Part shown: in pieces, positions 1 through 4,335 of the stretch | How positions within the stretch are numbered: position 1 is the stretch's first letter | Layout: every line of letters begins with the position of its first letter | Assembly (NCBI GenBank): GCA_013813145.1 | Contig: JACCSE010000593.1 | Coordinates: forward strand, 1-5,261 | DNA from: Gemmatimonadales bacterium | GTDB lineage: Bacteria; Gemmatimonadota; Gemmatimonadetes; Gemmatimonadales; GWC2-71-9 | Length of the DNA: 5,261 bases | Direction of reading: 5' to 3' | The notes under the pieces: model-generated | Database searches by the model: none | What the model was told of the DNA's origin: nothing | Seen by the model: the letters and a program-made list of their open reading frames with translations, nothing else | Translations under genes and position numbers: made by a program

Positions 1-344
1 ACCCCGAGATCATCGACATCGGCAACGAGGACTTCGAGGTCTGGGACGACTGCTTCTCCTTCCCCAACTTGCTGGTCAGAGTCTCCCGGGCGTACCGGAT
101 TCGAGTTCGGTACCAGAACCTGAAGGGAGAGTGGTCCGAAGTGGATCTCGAAGGCGACCAGGCCGAGCTGGTGCAGCACGAGCTCGACCACCTGGACGGG
201 GTGCTCGCGGTAGACCGCCCGTCCGGCCTAGATCCTTTCTGCCTTGGTGAAGAGTGGCACCGGCAGCACGGCCCGAACGGGCGCTACGGCACGCCGGAGC
301 CGCGGAGCGAGAACTATGCGTCGCCGATTTCGGAGAGCATGTAG
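1..344 (+). CDS. def: Peptide deformylase, C-terminal part (5' end outside window)
   Basis: Peptide deformylase removes the formyl group from the N-terminal methionine of new proteins in the cytoplasm, using a metal ion (usually Fe2+). The first complete codon is at position 3, and about 113 residues are present. Two of the three family motifs are visible. Motif 2 is WDDCFSFPN, with the metal-binding Cys at 51-53; it replaces the usual EGCLS. Motif 3 is QHELDHLDG (174-200), the HExxH motif with two metal-binding His and the catalytic Glu. Motif 1 (GxGxAAxQ) must lie upstream of the window. After motif 3 comes a tail of about 45 residues (VLAVDRPSGLDPF onward), which is polar and ends in ISESM. 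The DDCFS form of motif 2 is divergent from the E. coli type, but the metal ligands are intact, so the enzyme should be active. The family call is sure; the subtype is not. Confidence 0.92.
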   Translation, partial: PEIIDIGNEDFEVWDDCFSFPNLLVRVSRAYRIRVRYQNLKGEWSEVDLEGDQAELVQHELDHLDGVLAVDRPSGLDPFCLGEEWHRQHGPNGRYGTPEPRSENYASPISESM

Positions 345-368
345 GTTTGTGAGCCCCACTTGCGCCCC

Positions 369-397
369 TTGCGCCGCCCCATCGGAATTCGTATACC
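369..397 (+). promoter_or_regulatory. Candidate sigma-70-type promoter for the ferredoxin gene
   Basis: TTGCGC at 369-374 and TATACC at 392-397 are separated by exactly 17 nt. This would start transcription near 404 and give a leader of about 60 nt before the ferredoxin ATG. The -10 box matches four of six consensus bases and the -35 box three. It lies in the gap between the deformylase stop and the ferredoxin, where a promoter is expected. Matches are partial, so the call is tentative. Confidence 0.35.
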
Positions 398-408
398 TAC
401 GCACAGAT

Positions 409-430
409 GCGCGGTCCGGCTGGGCCGCGC
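409..430 (+). other. Strong hairpin in the ferredoxin 5' leader
   Basis: Bases 409-417 (GCGCGGTCC) pair with 422-430 (GGGCCGCGC). This makes a nine-base-pair stem with one G-U pair (415/424) around a four-base GGCT loop. It ends 36 nt before the ferredoxin ATG and begins about 5 nt after the predicted transcription start. No T-run follows, so it does not look like an intrinsic terminator for the deformylase. It could stabilise the mRNA 5' end or pause transcription; the function is not known. Confidence 0.45.
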
Positions 431-466
431 TCGCCGTTGGCCGCTACGCCCGGGAGAGCCGCCGCA

Positions 467-730
<264 letters not shown>

Positions 731-766
731 CGGGGCGGCGGGTCGGCAGCGGGGCAGAAAGAGCAC

Positions 767-791
767 ACCCTCCGGAATCCGGAGGGTTTCT
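767..791 (+). terminator. Intrinsic terminator after the ferredoxin, possibly bidirectional
   Basis: A perfect 9-bp stem (767-775 ACCCTCCGG with 779-787 CCGGAGGGT) encloses a three-base AAT loop. The stem runs into TTTCTC, and an A-rich AGAAAGAG stretch precedes it. It begins 37 nt after the ferredoxin stop. Read on the minus strand, the stem is followed by GTGTGCTCTTTCT. The same hairpin could therefore also end leftward transcription from the thioesterase-hydrolase gene. Confidence 0.8.
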
Positions 792-824
792 CGTGTCTAC
801 CTGCCCCTGCCCCCCTAACGAGGT

Positions 825-869
825 ACGACCCCGAAGCTCGTAAAGTCTTGGCCGCGAGCCCGGGGTCGT
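825..869. other. Long interrupted hairpin between convergent genes
   Basis: ACGACCCCG at 825-833 pairs perfectly with 861-869. Inside it, GCTCG at 836-840 pairs with CGAGC at 855-859. The loop is 14 nt, and a small AA/C internal bulge separates the two stems. The whole lies about 80 nt past the stop of the leftward thioesterase-hydrolase gene and 38 nt from the ferredoxin terminator. There is no clear T-run on either side. It may be a 3' stem protecting the leftward mRNA or a weak terminator. It does not resemble a tRNA or any riboswitch I recognise. Confidence 0.5.
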
Positions 870-947
870 CTTGTGAGGAAGGACTGCCGGCGGGACGCTG
901 AGATGGTCCCGGCCATCTTCCAGAACGCCGGGGCGAGGGCAAAGGTT

Positions 948-2150
948 TCAGGGGATCGAACGCAGGAAGTCGAACAGCTCGTCGGTCGTCGCGGAGGGAC
1001 GCTCTACCGGGAGAAGGTGCCCAGCGCCAGGAATCACCACGAGCCTCGCGCCGGGGATCGCTTCGGCCATGGCGCGGGCACGGGCGGGCGGGGTGAGCTC
1101 GTCCTCCTCGCCCACGAGGATCACAGTCGGGAGCCCGGCAAGTGTGGGAAGCAGGTCGGTGCTGTCAGGACGATCGCGCATCGCGCCGAGGGCGCCGACC
1201 AGGCCGGACACGGGAGAGCCCGCCATCATCGCCCGGACCCGCTCCACTGTCTCCGGTGAGCCGGAAAGGGTGGCAGCCGAAAGAACCTTCGGCAGCATGC
1301 TCTCGGCGATGGCGGCGGCGCCGCGCTCGCGTGCCGTGCCGGCGGCGGCGTCGCGCGCGCGCTTGCCCTCCGCCGTGTCTGCTTCCGCCCGGGTATCCAT
1401 CAGCACCAGTCCCCGCACCCGCGCGCGCCAGCGGCGGATGAACTCGAAGGCGATGTAGCCCCCCATCGAGAGGCCACAGAGCACCGCGTCGTCGATGCCG
1501 AGCGCGTCGAGCAGCGCGGCCAGGTCGCGGGCATAGGTTTCCACGCTGTAGCCCAGGTCGGGAGCATCGGACTCTCCCGCGCCGCGGAGATCGGGAGCGA
1601 TCCTGCGGTAGCCCTCGAGCGCGGCCACCGGGTGAGCCCAGACCGAGCGGTCGAGGGGATAGCCGTGAATGAAAAGCACGGCGGGCCCCTCCCCCCGGAC
1701 TTCCACGGCGAGGCTCACCCCGTTTACGGTGAGTCGCTGCGCATCGCCGCCATGGCGCGGGCTCATGAAATCGCCGAACTCCCGCGGCACCGGGATCGGG
1801 CGTCCGCCGCCGTCGACGCAGACGAACACGAACTCGGCGGTGGCGATGAGGGTGTCGTCGCGGACCCGGCGGGCCGTCTGCCGCATCGTGAAGCTGGTGC
1901 GCCCATGGTGAGTCAGCGCCTGCTGGAAGCGGAGGATATCGCCGGGGAACGCCGCGGCGTGGTAGTCGATGACCGTCTTCCGCACCGCCGGCCATGCCCC
2001 CGACCGGGTGAATACGTCCCACCCCGGCCCGCGCATCAGCATCTCCCACCGCGCCCGCTCGAACAGGCTCAGGAACGCCGCCTGGTTGAGATGGCCGAAG
2101 GCGTCACACTCGTTGGGGTAGACGGGGAGATCGATTTCGGGGAGGGGCAT
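948..2150 (-). CDS. Fused hotdog thioesterase (4HBT) and alpha/beta hydrolase
   Basis: This is a single 400-residue frame with two catalytic domains. Residues 8-125 form a YbgC/FadM-like 4-hydroxybenzoyl-CoA thioesterase hotdog domain. It has the diagnostic NECDAFGHLNQAAFLSLFE with Asp16 at the expected catalytic place, followed by a helix and the strand segment IDYHAAAFPGD. Such domains hydrolyse acyl-CoA thioesters. After a short linker, residues 140-398 form an alpha/beta hydrolase: HGYPLD oxyanion region at 162, nucleophile elbow GLSMGG with Ser228, acid Asp350 in GEEDELTPP, and His378 in PGAGHLLP. All three triad residues are present. The order resembles esterases and 3-oxoadipate enol-lactonase-like hydrolases; the substrate is unknown. 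The start at 2150 places the hotdog domain directly at the N terminus. There is no clear Shine-Dalgarno, because the leader is the heptad repeat. No signal peptide is seen, so it is probably cytoplasmic. The gene is divergent from the small-protein/RNase D operon and convergent with the ferredoxin. Confidence 0.9.
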   Translation of the reverse strand: MPLPEIDLPVYPNECDAFGHLNQAAFLSLFERARWEMLMRGPGWDVFTRSGAWPAVRKTVIDYHAAAFPGDILRFQQALTHHGRTSFTMRQTARRVRDDTLIATAEFVFVCVDGGGRPIPVPREFGDFMSPRHGGDAQRLTVNGVSLAVEVRGEGPAVLFIHGYPLDRSVWAHPVAALEGYRRIAPDLRGAGESDAPDLGYSVETYARDLAALLDALGIDDAVLCGLSMGGYIAFEFIRRWRARVRGLVLMDTRAEADTAEGKRARDAAAGTARERGAAAIAESMLPKVLSAATLSGSPETVERVRAMMAGSPVSGLVGALGAMRDRPDSTDLLPTLAGLPTVILVGEEDELTPPARARAMAEAIPGARLVVIPGAGHLLPVERPSATTDELFDFLRSIP

Positions 2151-2151
2151 G

Positions 2152-2271
2152 GAGTCGCAGGTCGCAGGTCGCAGGTCATCAGAGATATGACCTTCGGGCC
2201 AACTAGATATACTACAGCTTCCCGGTGCCCGTCAGCTCACGACCTGAGACCTGCGACTCACGACCTGCGAC
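2152..2271. repeat. Inverted array of 7-bp repeats between divergent genes
   Basis: The left arm has three perfect tandem copies of GTCGCAG (2154-2174), then GTC. The right arm (2237-2271) has five heptads in the opposite sense: TCACGAC, CTGAGAC, CTGCGAC, TCACGAC, CTGCGAC. Bases 2152-2170 can pair with 2241-2259 at 18 of 19 positions, leaving a 70-nt loop with an AT-richer core (about 2178-2220). The arms reach almost to the ATG on both sides. This may be a DNA binding array, a cruciform or structured RNA leader, or a dispersed intergenic repeat. Confidence 0.8.
2187..2213 (+). promoter_or_regulatory. Possible promoter of the small protein-RNase D operon
   Basis: TATACT at 2208-2213 matches five of six -10 consensus bases and sits in the only AT-richer part of the divergent gap. 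The best -35 is ATGACC at 2187-2192, but its spacer is only 15 nt. Transcription would begin near 2220 and the right-hand heptad arm would lie in the mRNA leader. I could not identify a convincing matching promoter for the leftward gene. Confidence 0.3.
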
Positions 2272-2275
2272 CCCC

Positions 2276-2449
2276 ATGAAACCCCAGACCGACTACATCC
2301 GCCACGCCGCGCGCCTCGCCCGCAAGCTTCAGATGGACGCCGCCATGGGTGGTGCGCCGCAGCCCGACGCCGAGTTCTACAAGACACTCTCGAAGGCGCT
2401 GGACGAGATCGCGGCCGGGCTGGAGCTGGTCGCGAAGGCGGAGCGATAG
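2276..2449 (+). CDS. Small hypothetical protein, 57 residues, upstream of RNase D
   Basis: I do not recognise the family. The predicted protein is 57 residues, begins MKPQTDYIRHAARLARKLQ and ends with an apparently amphipathic helix (FYKTLSKALDEIAAGLELVA). There is no Cys, signal peptide or membrane segment. A central AMGGAPQPDAE turn separates two helical halves, suggesting a helical hairpin. The ATG at 2276 is chosen because upstream codons are repeat sequence and the next in-frame ATG (codon 20) would remove the first helix. There is no Shine-Dalgarno before it: the repeat runs to within 4 nt of the ATG. The stop codon TAG (2447-2449) overlaps the GTG start of RNase D by one base, so the two are almost certainly co-transcribed and translationally coupled. 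Codon third positions are GC-rich, as in real genes of the window. A role linked to RNA processing is only a guess from position. Confidence 0.7.
   Translation: MKPQTDYIRHAARLARKLQMDAAMGGAPQPDAEFYKTLSKALDEIAAGLELVAKAER
2435..2443 (+). promoter_or_regulatory. Ribosome binding site that supports the GTG start of RNase D
   Basis: AAGGCGGAG, inside the last codons of the small gene, lies 5 nt before the GTG at 2449. It is the best Shine-Dalgarno of the plus-strand pair. It supports the GTG start and coupling of the two genes. Confidence 0.5.
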
Positions 2450-3627
2450 TGCGGCTGATTCAGACTCCGGCGGAGCTCGAGGACCTCGTTGCCCGGCTCA
2501 GCCGGGAGCCTCTCCTGGCGGTGGACACTGAGGCGGCGAGCTTCCATCGCTATCACGACCGGGTCTACCTGCTCCAGATCTCTTCCCGCGGCGAGACCGC
2601 GGTCGTCGACCCGCTCGCGGTGGGCACCCTGACGCCGCTGGCCGAGCCGCTCGCCGACCCGGGGATCGAGGTGGTCTTTCACGATGCCGACTACGACCTG
2701 CGCCTGCTCGACCGGGAGTACGGTTTCGGCGCGACCAACCTGTTCGACACCAGAGTCGCGGCCCAGCTCCTGAACGAACCCGGCGTCGGCCTGGCAGCGC
2801 TGCTGGAGAAATACTTCGGGCTCAAGCTGGACAAGCGGTTCCAGCGGGCCGACTGGTCGGCCCGGCCGCTATCGCCCCCGATGCTGGAGTACGCGGCGAC
2901 CGATACGCGGCACCTCCCCGAGCTGCGCGACATCCTGCGGAATCGCCTCCAGGAGCGGGGCCGGCTCGAGTGGGCGGAGGAGGAGTTCGCGCTCTTGAGC
3001 CGGGTTCGCGGCACTCACACCGATGCCGCCGAGCCGGGGTGGCTCCGGATGAAGGGAGCGAAGGCGTTGCGGGGACGGGAACTGGCGGTGCTGCGGGAGC
3101 TCTGGGAGTGGCGGGAGGCGACGGCTCGGCGGGCCGACCGCGCCACCTTCCGCATCCTCAACAACGAGCCGATGTTCGCGATGGCCAAGCAACCGCCGGC
3201 GGATCTCACGGCGCTCCGCGCCATTCCGGGAATCAGCGCGGACCAGGCGGAGCGGCGGGGTCGAGAGATCCTGGCGGCGCTGAAGCGCGCGCTCGAGATC
3301 CCCGAGGCCGAGCTGCCCCGCTTGGAACGTCCACCCCGGCGACGGCCGGATCCGGCGTTCGAAGCTCGGATGGAGCGGCTCAAGGCGGTCCGGAATCAGC
3401 TCGCCGCGAAGTACGACCTGGCGCCTGGCGTGCTCTGCCCCAACGGTACCCTGGAAGCGATCGCGCACGTGAAGCCGGAGACGTTGGAGGAGTTGGCCGG
3501 GATCCGGGAGATACGGAGGTGGCAGGTGAAGGAAATCGGGGGGCAGTTGCTCGAGGCGGTGAAGGAGTCCGGTGCGGAGATGGTGGCGGAAACGAGGACG
3601 CCAGAGGAGCCGGCGGCGGCCGAGTGA
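2449..3627 (+). CDS. rnd: Ribonuclease D (DEDDy 3'-5' exonuclease with two HRDC domains)
   Basis: RNase D trims 3' ends of tRNA precursors and other small RNAs, using two metal ions. The 392 residues compare well with E. coli RNase D (375). The exonuclease domain covers about residues 3-170. Exo I is AVDTEA (Asp26, Glu28), Exo II is FHDADYDLRLL (catalytic Asp83), and Exo III is YAATDTRHL (Tyr148, Asp152), so the DEDDy set is complete. The first HRDC domain is about 205-282 (LRGRELAVLRELWEWRE, then ADLTALRAIPGIS). A second HRDC-like domain is about 304-374 (LKAVRNQLAAKYDLAPGVLC, then ETLEELAGIREIRRWQV). A Pro/Arg-rich linker (294-303) joins them, and the C-terminal tail is acidic and Ala/Pro-rich. 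The GTG start follows from the ribosome site and the N-terminal MRLIQTPAELEDLV, which matches the usual RNase D opening. It is the second gene of an operon with the small protein upstream. Confidence 0.95.
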   Translation: MRLIQTPAELEDLVARLSREPLLAVDTEAASFHRYHDRVYLLQISSRGETAVVDPLAVGTLTPLAEPLADPGIEVVFHDADYDLRLLDREYGFGATNLFDTRVAAQLLNEPGVGLAALLEKYFGLKLDKRFQRADWSARPLSPPMLEYAATDTRHLPELRDILRNRLQERGRLEWAEEEFALLSRVRGTHTDAAEPGWLRMKGAKALRGRELAVLRELWEWREATARRADRATFRILNNEPMFAMAKQPPADLTALRAIPGISADQAERRGREILAALKRALEIPEAELPRLERPPRRRPDPAFEARMERLKAVRNQLAAKYDLAPGVLCPNGTLEAIAHVKPETLEELAGIREIRRWQVKEIGGQLLEAVKESGAEMVAETRTPEEPAAAE

Positions 3628-3641
3628 GCACCACTGGGACC

Positions 3642-3755
3642 CGGCCTACAGTGGGCTAACCCGGCCGACAATGGGTCTAAGACTCGGCGGACAGCCGGTC
3701 TAAGACTCGGCCGACAGCAGGTCTAAAACCCCCGCGAAACACCAAGCTAAAACCC
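3642..3755. repeat. About five degenerate 23-bp direct repeats between convergent genes
   Basis: On the plus strand the unit reads roughly CGGCCGACAGYRGGTCTAAGA. Unit boundaries, counted from the CCC/CTC ends, are 3755, 3731, 3708, 3685, 3662 and 3642, so the spacings are 24, 23, 23, 23 and 20. The three central units (3662-3730) are the best conserved and the outer two have decayed. Read on the minus strand, each inner unit starts GGGTTTTAG or GAGTCTTAG. The first minus-strand unit contains the last codons and TAG stop of the MIP18-family gene (3747-3755). The core GTCTAAGAC is a near palindrome. The block lies between the convergent 3' ends of RNase D and that gene. No strong terminator hairpin is visible in it. 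Confidence 0.8.
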
Positions 3756-4076
3756 TAAGAAGGCCCGCACCCGCGGATCCATCTTCTCCGGGGTCCAATA
3801 CGGATCCCACACCAGCTCCACCTCCACGCTTCGCACACCCTCCACGTCGCCTGCCACCGTCTTTACGTCGTCGATGATCTCCGTCCCCGCCGGGCACCCC
3901 GGCGAAGTCAGGGTCATGCGGACGTGGACGTCGCCCTGCTCGTTCACCTCGACGTCGTACACCAGCCCGATGTCGATGATGTTGAGGTTGAGCTCGGGAT
4001 CCTTCACGGCGCGAAGCGCCTTGCGGACGGTGTCGGGAGCAGGGGCGGGAGCGGGAACTGGGGTGGGGCTGGTCAT
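3747..4076 (-). CDS. MIP18/DUF59 family protein, SufT- or PaaD-like
   Basis: The protein has 109 residues. MIP18-family proteins act in maturation of iron-sulfur proteins (SufT, eukaryotic MIP18/CIA2) or in the phenylacetyl-CoA oxygenase system (PaaD). The conserved core is here: DPELNLNIIDIGLVYDVEV (residues 26-44) and TLTSPGCPAGTEI with the family Cys at 61. A C-terminal LVWDPYWTPEKMDPRVRAFLGF segment, typical of the bacterial short forms, follows. A Pro/Ala-rich N-terminal stretch (4-14) precedes the core. The ATG at 4076 is chosen because the frame continues upstream to 4292, but that part is low-complexity repeat and not family-like. No strong Shine-Dalgarno is seen. There are no paaABCE or suf genes in the window, so SufT-like Fe-S maturation is more likely than phenylacetate degradation; that choice is inference. 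It is probably cytoplasmic. The stop codon lies inside the first unit of the 23-bp repeat. Confidence 0.9.
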   Translation of the reverse strand: MTSPTPVPAPAPAPDTVRKALRAVKDPELNLNIIDIGLVYDVEVNEQGDVHVRMTLTSPGCPAGTEIIDDVKTVAGDVEGVRSVEVELVWDPYWTPEKMDPRVRAFLGF

Positions 4077-4335
4077 GGGACGGGTCTTTCGTCTTTGGGC
4101 TTCGGGCGTCGGATTCTCTCTAAAGGTAATCAGGGGACGGGATGGGAAGCCGCGCTGCCGCCGGCCCAGGTTGGTGGCATGATAAGGTTCAGTCTTTTCG
4201 GTTGAGTGTCTGCGGCTGGGCATCACGAAGGCACGAAGAGCACTACGGACACGAAGAGTCACCACCAACACATCAGTCCTGAACTCCTGCAAAGCGGCAT
4301 GTGACGAAAAGGTGCTGCACGACTTTCGAGATCCC
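4077..4335. other. Gap of 259 nt between two minus-strand genes
   Basis: I find no convincing gene in this stretch. It holds the CACGAAG repeat (4224-4256). It also has a possible minus-strand -10 box for the downstream MIP18-family gene (TATCAT, read at 4184-4179, five of six matches) but without a good -35. A weak stem lies just past the serine hydrolase stop (CTTTCG 4323-4328 against CGAAAAG 4305-4311, with a bulge). Open frames here lack any family signature. Confidence 0.5.
4224..4256. repeat. Short CACGAAG direct repeats
   Basis: Three exact copies of CACGAAG lie at 4224-4230, 4232-4238 and 4250-4256. A decayed copy (CACTACGGA, 4241-4249) sits between the second and third. On the minus strand, the direction of the adjacent genes, this reads CTTCGTG repeated. 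It is in the non-coding gap upstream of the MIP18-family gene. Its function is unknown. Confidence 0.6.

Noticed and set aside
407..466. Upstream in-frame ATG for the ferredoxin
   Set aside because: The added 20 residues cover the leader hairpin, are Ala/Pro/Arg-rich and do not match ferredoxins. The ATG at 467 has a ribosome site and the family N terminus.
1165..2049. Long 294-residue minus-strand frame inside the fusion gene
   Set aside because: It is a shadow frame of the thioesterase-hydrolase, rich in Arg, Gly and Pro with no family motif, as expected in GC-rich DNA.
2970..3659. 229-residue plus-strand frame overlapping RNase D
   Set aside because: It is Gly/Ala/Arg-rich and overlaps the HRDC domains, which are clearly the real coding frame.
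3642..3755. CRISPR array
   Set aside because: The 23-bp units follow each other with no spacers and are degenerate, and no cas gene is present. They are tandem repeats.
4077..4292. In-frame N-terminal extension of the MIP18-family gene to an upstream start at 4292
   Set aside because: The added 72 residues are translated repeat and Arg-rich low-complexity sequence. The family normally begins near the ATG at 4076, which leaves only a short Pro/Ala-rich tail before the core.
4305..4328. Intrinsic terminator of the serine hydrolase gene
   Set aside because: The stem is six pairs with a bulge, A/T-rich at its base and with no T-run after it on the minus strand. It is too weak to call.
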